From positions 1,922,001-1,986,000 of the forward strand of contig CP154954.1 of the NCBI GenBank assembly GCA_039621445.1: DNA of 64,000 nucleotides, written 5' to 3'. Shown one piece after another: positions 24,550 through 34,855 of the stretch. The stretch is from Euglena gracilis (lineage: Eukaryota > Euglenida > Euglenophyceae > Euglenales). The notes beneath the pieces are model-generated. The model made no database searches. It worked only from the letters and a program-made list of their open reading frames with translations, and was not told the origin of the DNA. The translations under genes and the position numbers were made by a program. Positions within the stretch are counted from its first letter, which is position 1. Each line of letters starts with the position of its first letter.

Positions 24550-25034
24550 ATGTCTCGTTCTTTAAAAAAAGGTCCTTTTGTTTTTTATTCATTAATAAAA
24601 AAAGTTGACCAAATGAATTCGAATCGTTTTTGAGATTTGACCTTATGTTTTTAATTAATTTTTATTTTAGAATCATATATAATACTAATTTATTTATTTT
24701 TTTGTTTTTAAATGAAAACTTTAGATCTTTTTTAAATCTGTAATATTAACTTGGTCCCGTTCCTGTACTATTATTCCAATTATGATTGGAAATACAATAG
24801 GCGTTTATAATGGAAAGGAGCATATACCCGTTTTAGTTTCCGATCAAATGATAGGTCACTTTTGATTTTATAATTTTTGTAATAAAAAATTTAAAGTTTA
24901 TTTTCTTATATTATTGTGGGTTTTTTATTAATAAAATGGATTTATTAAACCTTATAAAATTAGGTGAATTTGTGCAAACTAGAAATTATCGTGGTCATAA
25001 AAAGCATGATAAAAAAACTAAGACTAAGAGATAG
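24550..25034 (+). CDS. rps19: Plastid 30S ribosomal protein S19, three exons (copy 2)
   Basis: Exon 1 (24,550-24,627) gives [20 protein letters not shown] then QMNSNR. Exon 2 (about 24,737-24,859) gives [40 protein letters not shown]. Exon 3 (24,957-25,034) gives [20 protein letters not shown] and ends KTKTKR. Spliced, it has the S19 length (about 92 residues) and signatures. Both introns are about 100 nt and start TTTTG, the group III pattern. S19 forms the head of the 30S subunit with S13. Confidence 0.95.
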
Positions 25035-25144
25035 TAGAATTATTTTATATGTTATGTAATTTTTGCATGTATTAAGAACTTTTTAAATATTAGTATGGAT
25101 ACTTTTTATACAGTTTTTATATAATTTTATGTTATTTTTTACTG

Positions 25145-25486
25145 ATGGAACAAAAAAAACCTTTAGAATCTTCAGCTTCAATAAAGTACGTTAGAATTTC
25201 TCCTTTTAAAGTTAGGAGAATTTTAAATCAAATTAAAGGTCGTTCTGCAAAAGAGGCTTTAATGATTTTAAAATTTATGCCTTATAAACCTAGTACTCTT
25301 ATTTTTAAGCTTCTTAAAAGCGCCGTTTCTAATTCAATAAAAAATTACGATGAAGATGCAAATGTTTTGCGTGTTCTCGAAGCTAGAGCAGATGCTGGAC
25401 CTATCTTGAAACGTTTATGTCCACATGCACAAGGTAGGGGTTTTCCTATTAAAAAACGAACATGTCATATAACTATTATTGTCTGA
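25145..25486 (+). CDS. rpl22: Plastid 50S ribosomal protein L22 (copy 2)
   Basis: A 113-residue frame from MEQKKPLESSASIKYVRISP with KVRRILNQIKGRSAKEALMI and the tunnel-lining loop RADAGPILKRLCPHAQGRG, then FPIKKRTCHITIIV and TGA. L22 extends a beta hairpin into the exit tunnel. Most plastid L22 proteins have a few more residues after CHITIVV. The 630-nt gap to rps3 contains a domain V hairpin at about 25,764-25,796, so a short last exon after an intron is possible and the TGA might then lie inside the intron. Confidence 0.93.
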   Translation: MEQKKPLESSASIKYVRISPFKVRRILNQIKGRSAKEALMILKFMPYKPSTLIFKLLKSAVSNSIKNYDEDANVLRVLEARADAGPILKRLCPHAQGRGFPIKKRTCHITIIV

Positions 25487-26116
25487 ATTTGAATTATTTC
25501 GTAGTTTTCTTTTGCAACTCTAATTGTTGTTTTAGTGAGTTTGTTTTTCTAAATAAAAGATAAATAACTTTTTATTTTTGATGAATTTTAAGTTTATTTG
25601 TTTTTATTATTTGTTGAATTTGGTTTATGGTTTAAAAATTTTAATTTATTTTTCATTTCAAAACAGATTTATTTTATTCATTTTTTTGTTTAAAAAGCGA
25701 TTGGAAATACTATCAAAAATTTTTATAGTTTTATAGGTATTTTAAATGTATATTTGTATTAATGAAGCTGTATGTTGTAAACGCTTGTACAGATTTTAGA
25801 AGGATTATAATTTCTATTCAATTAAAATTATCCATTTTATAAAAATTTTTGTTAACTTATTGCATTTTGTTTTTGTAATTTATTTTATTAAGTGTTGGAA
25901 CCTCATTAATCAGAAAAAACTTATTTTTTACATTAACTGGTCATTTTGTTTTGAAAAAATTTGAAAGATTAAATTTATAGAAAAAAGATTAAATCTCTAT
26001 TAATAAATAATCAAAACAATAATCGTTTTTAAATTTACCTGGTATTTATTTGTTGTTCGTAGTTTATTTTTATATTATTTTCAATTAAGATTTTAGCATT
26101 AGTTGTTTTTTTTTTT
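25487..26116 (+). other. rpl22-rps3 spacer holding a probable group II intron end
   Basis: A domain V-like hairpin at about 25,764-25,796 (GAAGCTGTATG, loop, CTTGTACAGATTT) is followed by a short stem suggesting domain VI. It implies an intron whose 3' end lies near 25,840. No exon is certain on either side beyond rpl22. The rest is AT-rich without recognised genes. Confidence 0.5.
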
Positions 26117-27286
26117 ATGGGTCAAAAAGTTCACCCTTTAGGGTTTAGGCTAGGTATTACTATTGAGATACAAAATATTATTTATTTCGTAATAAATATT
26201 TTATTCTATTATTAACTTGTGTTTTATCTAAAATATTTATAGTGCGATACTAAAGTTCTAAAGTTAATTTTTATAATTTTTTGGTCTTATTTACTTTAAA
26301 ATTTATAAGATAGCTTCAATTCGTTAAATATTATTTTGAGGTCGATTTTTTATATTTTTCTATTAAGTGTTGTTTTTAATGTTTATTTTTCCTTATTTAT
26401 TTTTTTTGTAGAAAAAGTTTTTATTCTTATTTTGAGGATAATTTGATTTATATTTTATTAGAATTAGAGATTTTATACCCGAGTTTTTATTTTAGCTATA
26501 TGCTTTTAATAAGCTTGTTTTGTTTTGAAAGTATTTTATTTTTAACTTTAAAAAGAGTTTTCTATTTTCTTAGTCGCATAGTTCATTTTGGTATGTGGAA
26601 AGGAGGCATTACGCTAGTTTTGTAAAAGAAGACATCGTTATCCGTAATTTTATGAATAAAGAGCTTTTAGAGACTTTAATTTCGTTGATAAAGATAGAAA
26701 GAATATATGAATTTAGTGAACAAAGAAATAACACAATAGTCTATATTCATGTTGCCAGACCAGAACGTGTAATAGGAAGAGATGGCCAGGGATTATCTCG
26801 TATTAGGGATATATTGATTGATAGGATGAATTATCTGTTGGGTAAGACTCCTCGTATTATTACTTGTAAGGTTGTAGGAGTGACCTCTCCTAATTTAGAT
26901 GCCAGACTTCTTGCCGACTCAGTTCGTCGAGAATTAGAAAAACGAACACCTTTTATAAGGGCTATGAAAACTGTAATGTTGCAAGCAATGAAGGCAGGAG
27001 CAGAGGGTATAAAGGTTCAAGTTTCTGGACGTTTAAATGGTATAGAAATTGCTAGGACGGAATGGTTTAGGGAAGGAAGAGTTCCTCTTCATACTTTGAG
27101 GGCAGATATAGATTATTTTAATGATATAGCTCATAAGATATTTCTTTTATTTTTATAAAATTTAGTATAATTTTATAAATTTTTCTTTATTTTTTATTTT
27201 TTTGTTTTATTTTAAATAAATTTTATTAATTTTATAATACGATTTATGGAGTTTTAGGGATAAAGGTTTGGGTATATAAAGTTTAG
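26117..27286 (+). CDS. rps3: Plastid 30S ribosomal protein S3, three exons (copy 2)
   Basis: Exon 1 (26,117-26,161) gives MGQKVHPLGFRLGIT. A 410-nt intron follows. Exon 2 (about 26,578-27,140) gives HSSFWYVERRHYASFVKEDI, the KH-like RPERVIGRDGQGLSRIRD, RRELEKRTPFIRAMKTVM, QVSGRLNGIEIARTEWFREG and RADIDYFNDIAHK. Exon 3 (27,239-27,286) gives TIYGVLGIKVWVYKV and TAG. The second intron is about 100 nt. S3 lies at the mRNA entry channel. A longer in-frame reading from 26,595 starts inside exon 2 and is not the true start. Rps3 of Euglena gracilis is known to be split by a large intron after its first codons, as here. Confidence 0.93.
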
Positions 27287-27848
27287 CGTCTTTTAATTTT
27301 TTTTTTTATTGATATTTATATTATTTTTATTTTTCGCTATATTGTAAAACATTTTGTTTTCTTTTTTTTATAGATTTAATTGGAACTTTATTAAATGGAA
27401 TTTTTTGCGTCATTAATTTTGTATTATTTTAAAATATTTTTTATGAAAAATTCCTTCTTTATAATCCTTCAATATTTTAAAGATCAAATTTAATTTTATA
27501 AAATTTAACTTTTTTCTAAATTTTGGAATTTTTATTTATTTTTACTTGTTAAAATAACAATAATATACAGTATTAACTGAAATTGTTATTAATAAATCAT
27601 TTATATTCTAATAAAAGCATGCATTATTAGTATTATTAGTAATACCTGAACGAAACATGTATATTTTATATTCATTTATTGAAAAGCTGTACTATATGAA
27701 AATATTTTTTACAGTTTGTGAACAAATTTTTAATTAAAAGTTTTAGTTCATTAGTTTACGAATTTGCATCATTTTTTGTAAAAATTTTATTTTATTTTTA
27801 TTATTTATACTTATTTGATTATTTTTATGAGGTTTTAAAACAGCACTT
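27287..27848 (+). other. rps3-roaA spacer
   Basis: AT-rich, 560 nt. A hairpin near 27,682-27,716 (AGCTGTACTATATG ... TTTTACAGTTTG) looks like a degenerate intron domain V, so the first roaA exon or a 5' intron may lie here. No conserved coding segment is identifiable. Confidence 0.4.
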
Positions 27849-30113
27849 TTTTTGATAATACTGTTTCCTTAACACAACATAAAATTTATTTAGCATCTAA
27901 AAAATCAGATATATTTTTGGTTAAAAACAAACAACGGCGTTTTTTTAAAAGTTTTTATGCTCATATTTTTTCTGTTCGTAATTGCTTTGAAAAATTTCCT
28001 TCTTTACAATCGTATTTTTATTCTTCTAAGGATAAATTTTTTCTAGTATCACTTTTATCTTCGAAAAGAAATTTATTTCTCCATGGTTTTTTTTATAACA
28101 TTAAAAACGCGTTTTTGTTTTATTCTTATGATTTTTTTCTTCTATATAAATTATCTTTTAGTCTTTTGTTAACAAGTACTCTTTTACCTTATATTAATGA
28201 TATTAATCCTTGTTTTATAAAAGATTATTATTTTTTTGTTGAAGGCAACTTTTTTGATTTTGAACAAATTTTAATAGATGTTTTTAAGTACTCTTATTAT
28301 TTTAAGGTCGAAAATTTTAAGTTTTTATATTTTGCTCGTTTTTCTTGGATTTATAAAAATTTTCCTTTGGATGTAAATTTTTTAAAAAATTTTTTAGACC
28401 GTAAAAATTTGGTTTTTTTTAAGTCACTTTTTTTAATAATTTTTAATTTTATATTTAATGGATTGTTGCGAATTACTATTTAATGTGTTTTTTGAGAATT
28501 CTTAAACTTGTATTTTTAATAAAGTTATTCATTAGAAATAGAATTTTTTTTGCAGGTATTAAATTTTTGTATTATTAAATCATTAATTTTTTAATGAATT
28601 ATCAATTTCTTCAAGATTTGTATAATAAAAAAAGAATATTTTTGTTAATAAGTAATTACGTAATCACCTTTTTTCGTTTTTGTAGTGAACTATAATGCTG
28701 TATTCTAAAATTGATTTTGTAGCTTTTTTTTAAAGCTATGTAATTTTTACGCATGGTTTATATACAAATATATTTATATTTAGTTTTTTAATTTTTTTTT
28801 TCAAGAAGTGCGTATTGTTTGCTTTTTAAAAGTTTTATTTAAAAACTTAATATTTTCGTTTCTTTCATAGGTTCTTTTTTATAAATTATTTTCAATTATT
28901 CAAAATAAAAATTACATAAGAAATAATTTGGAAAAATTTTCAGAAATTTTTGTTCTGAGTTTAATTGAAAAATCTGAATTTAAAAGTTTAAAATTTATTC
29001 ATTTAAAAATAAGTTCTATTAAAAATTTTAACTAAAAAAAACAATAAAAGTTAATTCTATTGATTTAATCAAAATTAGACGTTTAGGATTATTCTACGCA
29101 ATTTTTATTGTAATTTTTCCATTTGAAATTATGTTTCTAAAAATGAAATTTTTATATCTTGAACTTATTGTTTCAGATAAAAAGCCTATTACAATTTGAT
29201 TTGTATGATTAGGTTTGTTAAAAAACTTGTTAAAAGTCTATTTAAAAATTTTTTTATTAGTTATAAAGTTTATTATTTGTTTTATATAGATAAATTTTAT
29301 TTTTTTTTTAAGTTTCCTTATGATTTTTTTATTTGTAAAAAAATTATTATATCTTTTTTTAGTCTTCGAGGGATTATTTTGAATATTAATATTAATTCTT
29401 TTTATAGATTTGAGACGTTTGTATTTAATTTTTTTATTTTCGATTTTTTAAGATTTGGTTCAAATATTTTATTGCATATTAATAAAAAACATATACAATT
29501 TTATAAACTAAGTTTAAAAATGATTGTAAAAATGTTTTTAAAAAAAAGTGTATTTTTTTTAGTAAATTTATTGAATAAAAAAATTTTAGATTGTTTAAAC
29601 AGAGGTTTTTTTTGTTTTAATAACAATTTTCTATTTTTAGAATTAGATCTTTATCTTTACCGATTATTGTGGAGATATATAAAAAAACTTCATTCTAGAA
29701 AAACTAGAACTTGGATTTACTCTAAATATTGGAAATTTTTTTCAGGAATTTGGAGATTTTTCATTACTGATATAAAAACAGGAAATTTTTTATTTTTAAA
29801 GTCTCATTTGTATTCTTCGAAATATTTTTATAGTTATAGAAATATGAAATTTAAAATATCTAATACTTTAAATATATTCAACTTATATAATAAAGGAAAA
29901 TTAGAACGTATGATATTTGAAAAGTTCAAATATAAATTTTCACCTAATTTTATTGTCTTATATAATAATCAGAGGGGACTATGTTTCTTTTGTAAAAAAT
30001 CGATTTATTCGAATCGTTTTGTAATTTTGAACATAAAAAAGTGGAACTTTAGTTTCTTTGAAAATTTGATTTTAATTCATTTTTATTGTAATAATTTTAA
30101 TCAGTTGCAATGA
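27849..30113 (+). CDS. roaA: Probable RoaA, ribosomal-operon-associated maturase-like protein, split (copy 2)
   Basis: Between rps3 and rpl16 lie long open stretches: about 27,849-28,486 (over 200 codons; no start required), 28,871-29,032, 29,047-29,199 and 29,196-30,113 (305 codons). The last carries, around residues 155-185, LWRYIKKLHSRKTRTWIYSK followed by YW, resembling the W.W..RRHP..S..W...KY motif of group II intron maturase domain X. Near the end is NNQRGLCFFCKKS, like the first half of an HNH zinc motif. Euglena gracilis has roaA in exactly this place, with introns and alternative splicing reported. Composition is Phe/Lys/Ile/Tyr-rich. Exon joints are not resolved. A role in intron splicing is plausible but inferred. 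Confidence 0.7.
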
Positions 30114-30169
30114 ATTTACCTAATTTAGAAATTTATTATCTTTTATTTTCGTTGTTTTTATAGTCTTAT

Positions 30170-31232
30170 ATGTTAAGTCCTAAGCGAACGAAGTTTCGTA
30201 AATATCATAGAGGTAGATTAACAGGTAAAATCTATATGAGACTTTTTTTATGTAAAAAATAAAATTTTTATTGCGTTTTACCACGATAGTTATTTTATTC
30301 GATTTGATTTAAGTGAAATTTTTTATTTAATTGATAAAGTTGTTTTTGGTAATTATGCTTGTGCGATCTAAATAATTTAAAAAATTAATTATGAGTAAAT
30401 TTAATTATTTTTTGTTTAAGTTTTAAATTATTGTAATTAAATATCTTTAATAGCATTTTATTCTTAACGTAATAAATGTTTAATAATTTTAAATTTTAAG
30501 TATTAAATATTTTTTTGAGCTAATAAAAATTAAAATAATAAAAAATACATTTAATCTTTACTAAAATTAAGTAGATTATTATTAAAATTTTTTATTTTAT
30601 ATTATGATATACAATTTGATTTTGTACTTATTTTACTTTTTTTAAATTTATTAATTAAAAGCCAAATGCATTACATTTTGCTTGTTTGGATTTTTTAAGG
30701 CATATTGTACTTGTTTTACAATCATTAGAGCCTGGTTGGATAACTTCACGTCAAATTGAAGCTGCTTTGTGGTTTTTTGTGATTTCTAATAAATTTATAT
30801 AGATTTTTTGCTTTCAAAGTTATTTAATAAATTTTTATTGTTTATAAACTTTTTTGGTTTTCGATAAAAAAGGTTTTTTAACTTATTTACTTATAAGATG
30901 ATTTTTCTTAATTGTTTTATTTTAAATAAATTTTTACTGTTTTCTTTTCTAAAAAAAAATTTTTTTATTTAATTCGTAGAGTTATTACAAGATATGCAAA
31001 ACGTGGGGGCAAACTTTGGATAAGAATTTTTCCCGATAAGCCTGTAACATTTCGAGCAGCCGAAACTCGCATGGGTTCAGGGAAAGGAAATGTAGAATAT
31101 TGGGTTGCAATTGTAAAACCTGGAAAAATTCTTTACGAAGTATTGGGTATTTCAGAATCCATTGCAAAGTATTCTTTAAAAATAGCAGGATATAAAATGC
31201 CTATTAAAACTCGTGTTATTGTTAAAATTTAA
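30170..31232 (+). CDS. rpl16: Plastid 50S ribosomal protein L16, four exons (copy 2)
   Basis: Exon 1 (30,170-30,229) gives [20 protein letters not shown]. Exon 2 (about 30,328-30,359) gives a segment ending KVVFGNYA. Exon 3 (about 30,717-30,768) gives [17 protein letters not shown]. Exon 4 (about 30,974-31,232) gives [60 protein letters not shown] to TRVIVKI. The order and motifs are those of L16, which binds near the A-site tRNA elbow. Introns start with ATCTAT, GTGCG and GTGGT; the first is about 100 nt, the second two are 350 and 200 nt. Confidence 0.93.
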
Positions 31233-31327
31233 AACTGTTTAATGCTAATTGTTTTTGTTAATAATATTTTTGGTAAAATTCTTATTTTGGTAGTTCTTCG
31301 TTCTTTATAATTTATTTTTTAGTTTAG

Positions 31328-31801
31328 ATGATTAAACCACAAACATATTTGAAAATTGCGGATAATACTGGAGCACAAAAAATTATGTGTATTCGTATAT
31401 TAGGACCAAATTGTCAGTATGCGAATATTGGTGATATAATAATAGCGGTTGTAAAATTGTGTATTAGAGTTAATAATTTATATATCTTTTTATGTTTTTA
31501 TTATTTTATTATTCTTTTATATTGATATTGTTTATAAATTTATAAAGATTTTATCTATTTTAAAGAAGCTATTCCTAACATGGTTGTTAAAAAATCAGAT
31601 ATTGTTAAAGCTGTTATTGTTAGAACTGTTAAAGGAGTACGTAGAGAAAGTGGAATGGCAATTCGTTTTGACGAAAATGCTGCTGTCATAATTAATAATG
31701 ATCGTTCACCTAAAGGTACAAGAATTTTCGGCCCCATTGCTCGCGAATTGCGAGAAAAGGAATTCGTAAAAATAATGTCCTTAGCGCCAGAGGTTGTGTG
31801 A
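31328..31801 (+). CDS. rpl14: Plastid 50S ribosomal protein L14, two exons (copy 2)
   Basis: Exon 1 (31,328-31,456) gives [40 protein letters not shown] and VVK. Exon 2 (31,565-31,801) gives [20 protein letters not shown], the [16 protein letters not shown] strand and [17 protein letters not shown], ending LAPEVV. Spliced length is 121 residues, standard for L14. The intron is 108 nt, starts TTGTG and is group III-like. L14 contacts the 30S subunit (bridge B8). Confidence 0.96.
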
Positions 31802-31984
31802 TACAATAAAGACTTCTCATAATAAGTTGTTTTTCATTTTTAGCGTATATCTATATTTTCTTAATTTTTTGTATGTGTGTTTTTTTATTATAAATTTTAC
31901 TTTTATCATTCCTATTTATAGTTCCAAAATATTTTTATTAAAATTTAGTGTAGTAGTAATATTTAAAAAGGATTTTATAAAAAA

Positions 31985-32524
31985 ATGCAAAGATTAAAAT
32001 CGTTTTATTTAGAAACTATCATTCCCAAACTTAAAGAAGAATTTGGTTATGTTAATTCTTATAGGGTTCCTAAATTAAAAAAGATTGTTATAAATCGAGG
32101 ATTTGATGAATCTTGTCAAAATTCAAAAATTTTGGAAGTTTTATTAAATGAATTAGAAATTATTTCTGGTCAAAAGCCTATTATAAGTAAGGCGAAAAAA
32201 GCTATTGCTAACTTTAAACTTAAAGAAAAGATGCCTGTTGGTATGTTTTTGACTTTGCGTAGTGAAAAGATGTACAGTTTTTTAGACCGGTTAATTAATC
32301 TATCTTTACCTAGAATTAGAGATTTTCAAGGAATAAACAAGAATTGTTTTGATGGATCAGGTAACTTTAGTTTTGGGTTAAGTGAACAATCAATGTTCCC
32401 TGAAATTAACTTTGATAAAATGATTAAAGTACAAGGTTTGAATATAACAATCGTTACAACTGCTGAAACGAATCAAGAAGCTTTCTTTCTTTTAAAAGAA
32501 TTAGGTATCCCGTTCCGAGATTAA
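31985..32524 (+). CDS. rpl5: Plastid 50S ribosomal protein L5 (copy 2)
   Basis: Complete and intronless, 179 residues from MQRLKSFYLETIIPKLKEEF. It shows the L5 signatures VPKLKKIVINRGFDE, ISGQKPIISKAKKAIANFKL, MPVGMFLTLRSEKMYSFLDR, LPRIRDFQGINKN and the C-terminal TAETNQEAFFLLKELGIPF. L5 binds 5S rRNA. ATATTTAAAAAGGA sits about 10 nt upstream of the ATG. Copy 3 is also intact; copy 1 keeps only the last 15 codons. Confidence 0.97.
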   Translation: MQRLKSFYLETIIPKLKEEFGYVNSYRVPKLKKIVINRGFDESCQNSKILEVLLNELEIISGQKPIISKAKKAIANFKLKEKMPVGMFLTLRSEKMYSFLDRLINLSLPRIRDFQGINKNCFDGSGNFSFGLSEQSMFPEINFDKMIKVQGLNITIVTTAETNQEAFFLLKELGIPFRD

Positions 32525-33057
32525 TTTTTATACTTTTTTTTACGTGTTAAGATGTACAAAATCTATTTTTTATTAATAGTAATTTTATTGTTTTATTTTT
32601 AGAATTTTATGACAAATATTGATTTGCGAGTTTAAGTGTAATAATATATTATTAATAATTTTTTATATTTATTATCTATATATATGTTGAAATTCGGTAA
32701 ATAAGAGCATTATTAAATATTTTGATAGTAGTATTTTTCTTTAACAAACCGTTTATTATTGTTTTGTAAAATTTATTCATTAGTTGGGAGATCACTTATT
32801 TTTATTACTATATTAATATTACATAATTAAATTAGTTAAATATTAGTAAATCTTGAAATATTTAAATTTTATTTTTCAAAACTTTATGATTAATGGTTTC
32901 CTGTAGAGTTTGTTAATAAATTGTTTTAAAAATTTATAATTTAATTTAATGTAATTAGGTGTGATTTTTTTTATAGAAGTATAATTAATTTTTGATTTTT
33001 ATTAATATATATACATATTTTTATTCTTTTGTTAGGTTTTATTTAGCCTTATACGAT

Positions 33058-33730
33058 ATGCTTACAAGAATAAGAAACTCTCTTTTAATAAAAGCTAGAA
33101 AAGTTAATGTTATTAATACAAAACTTACGGTAAATATAGCCGAAATTTTAAAAAAAGAAGGATTTATTGACTCTTTTGAATTGGCTGACGCTACGTGTTT
33201 AACTGAAAACGGTGTTATAAAAAAATATATTACAATCTTTTTAAAATATAAAGGTCCAAAACAAGTTTCTTATATAACTAAAATAAAACGTGTAAGCAAA
33301 CCTGGTTTGCGTACTTATAGTAGTTATAAAAGACTACAATCAGTAGCAGGTGGCGTTGGTTTAACTGTTTGTGCGATATGTTTTTTGAGTTTCATAAGAT
33401 AAAAATTATAAGCAATAATAAATTTTTTATAATGATTTCCTTTATTATAATTTAGCAAGAATTTCTATTTTTGTATTCTAATGCATGTTTTTGTGAAAAA
33501 CATAAAATTTAATTCTTATTATTCGTGAATTATTTTGAAATATTTTTTAACGTAATTTTTTGTATTATTATTATTATTTTTATTTGAGCCTTATGTTGAT
33601 TATTAACTTGTATTGTTCTTAAAGAAATTTTAAAATTTAATTTTGCATGTCTACTTCTAAAGGATTAATGACTGATCGATTGGCTAGATCTAATAAAATT
33701 GGTGGGGAGATTCTGTTTTATATTTGGTAA
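33058..33730 (+). CDS. rps8: Plastid 30S ribosomal protein S8, split (copy 2)
   Basis: The main exon (about 33,052-33,370) gives MLTRIRNSLLIKARKVNVIN, AEILKKEGFIDSFEL, LKYKGPKQVSYITKIKRVSK and PGLRTYSSYKRLQSVAGG. An intron of about 275 nt starting GTTTGTG follows. The last exon (about 33,645-33,730) gives MSTSKGLMTDRLARSNKIGG, EILFYIW and TAA. Most S8 proteins have about eight residues (M.NDTISD) before MLTRIRN; an ATG at 32,885 (MIN) followed by an intron could supply them, which would explain the otherwise empty 530 nt after rpl5. S8 is a primary 16S rRNA binder. Confidence 0.92.
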
Positions 33731-33813
33731 ATAAACTAAAATTACCTCTTTTGTTTTATTATTTTTTATTAAAAAGTTGTTTGATAATTTTTGTTTAATT
33801 AGACTTAATTTTT

Positions 33814-33927
33814 ATGAAAATACGTTCTTCTGTTAAAAAAATTTGTAATAAATGTTATTTGATTCGTCGCAAAAACAATCTTTTAGTTGTTTGTATAAAT
33901 AACAAGCATAAACAACGACAGGGTTAA
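33814..33927 (+). CDS. rpl36: Plastid 50S ribosomal protein L36 (copy 2)
   Basis: A 37-residue zinc-ribbon protein: [37 protein letters not shown]. The C..C...C..H pattern (C11, C14, C27, H32 type) is present, as in the zinc-binding form of L36. Intronless; trnI starts 28 nt downstream, so the tRNA is probably cut from a shared transcript. Confidence 0.96.
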   Translation: MKIRSSVKKICNKCYLIRRKNNLLVVCINNKHKQRQG

Positions 33928-33955
33928 ACTTGTTTTGCGTCTATAATTTGTAGGC

Positions 33956-34039
33956 GCATTTATGGCAGAGTGGACGATAGCACGGGACTCATAATCTCGC
34001 TCCGGAAGGACGTCGCTGGTTCGAATCCAGCTGAATGCA
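33956..34039 (+). tRNA. trnI-CAU: tRNA-Ile (CAU), copy 2
   Basis: Acceptor GCATTTA pairs with TGAATGC, anticodon stem CGGGA/TCTCG holds CTCATAA (anticodon CAU), and the T-arm is GCTGG-TTCGAAT-CCAGC. The GCAT...ATGGC start and ACTCATAAT loop match plastid tRNA-Ile(CAU), whose C34 is changed to lysidine to read AUA. The variable region is about 15 nt with a possible TCC/GGA stem, larger than usual for this tRNA. Position between rpl36 and rps14 is the known internal tRNA of the Euglena operon. Confidence 0.85.
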
Positions 34040-34078
34040 TCTTATTCGAGCATTATTTAACCTAAAAATTTTTTATTT

Positions 34079-34487
34079 ATGTCAAAAAAAAGTCTTATAG
34101 CAAGACAGAGAAAACGAATAATATTAGTATTAATACATTCCCATAACCGTTATGTATACAGGACAAATGGAAAAGACGAAAAATCTTTTGAGAAAAAATT
34201 GCGGATTTACTCTTTTTTGCAAAAATTACCTAGAAATAGTTTGCGTTGCCGATTAATTTGATTTTCTATTTGTCATTCAAATTTTATAGCTGTTAATAAT
34301 TTGAAAAATTTATAAAATTTTTATATTTATTTTTTTGAGTATTTTTATTTGTTAACTCTTTCGAAATCGTTGTTACGTAACAGGGAGATCACGTGGATAT
34401 TTTAGGACTTTTGGATTATCACGACATATTCTTCGAGATATGGCTCATTATGGTTTACTTCCAGGTGTAACCAAAGCGAGTTGGTAA
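34079..34487 (+). CDS. rps14: Plastid 30S ribosomal protein S14, two exons (copy 2)
   Basis: Exon 1 (34,079 to about 34,243) gives [20 protein letters not shown] through [14 protein letters not shown]. The intron (about 115 nt, starts TTGCG) is group III-like. Exon 2 (about 34,362-34,487) gives [20 protein letters not shown] and [20 protein letters not shown], then W and TAA. Length of about 99 residues fits the zinc-free plastid S14. It ends the ribosomal-protein operon; trnF begins 52 nt later. Confidence 0.95.
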
Positions 34488-34539
34488 ACTTAAATTTACT
34501 TATAATAATATAAGTATAAATTAATTTATAATAATAATA

Positions 34540-34612
34540 GCTGGGATAGCTCAGTTGGTAGAGCGGAGGACTGAAAATCCTTGTGTCACCAGTTCAAATC
34601 TGGTTCCTAGCA
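34540..34612 (+). tRNA. trnF-GAA: tRNA-Phe (GAA), copy 2
   Basis: GCTGGGA acceptor with TTCCTAGC, D-arm TAGCTCAGTTGGTAGAGC, anticodon stem-loop GGACTGAAAATCC with anticodon GAA, T-arm AGTTCAAATCT. Class I structure, one nucleotide from trnC. Confidence 0.95.
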
Positions 34613-34613
34613 T

Positions 34614-34686
34614 GGCGGCATGGCCAAGCGGTAAGGCAGAAGATTGCAAATCTTTTATTCCCCAGTTCGATTCTGGGTGTCGTCTT
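34614..34686 (+). tRNA. trnC-GCA: tRNA-Cys (GCA), copy 2
   Basis: GGCGGCA acceptor pairs with TGTCGTC, D-arm GGCCAAGCGGTAAGGC, anticodon stem-loop GATTGCAAATC with anticodon GCA, T-arm CAGTTCGATTCTG. Confidence 0.95.
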
Positions 34687-34855
34687 TAAGAGAATTGAAG
34701 AAACAATAAAACAAAAAATACATAGATGATTCCGGTATTTACTTCTTAAAATAATAAAGAAAATTTTTTTTTATGAAATATTTTTATATATCTTTTATAA
34801 CTATTATTTTCTTTATATGTATGTTACGCTACTCGTTTTTTAAATTTAATTAAAT

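Noticed and set aside
30985-31167. 60-codon frame on the minus strand (repeated at 45,495)
   Set aside because: Antisense of the last rpl16 exon.
31555-31806. 83-codon minus-strand frame overlapping rpl14
   Set aside because: Shadow of the second rpl14 exon in both copies.
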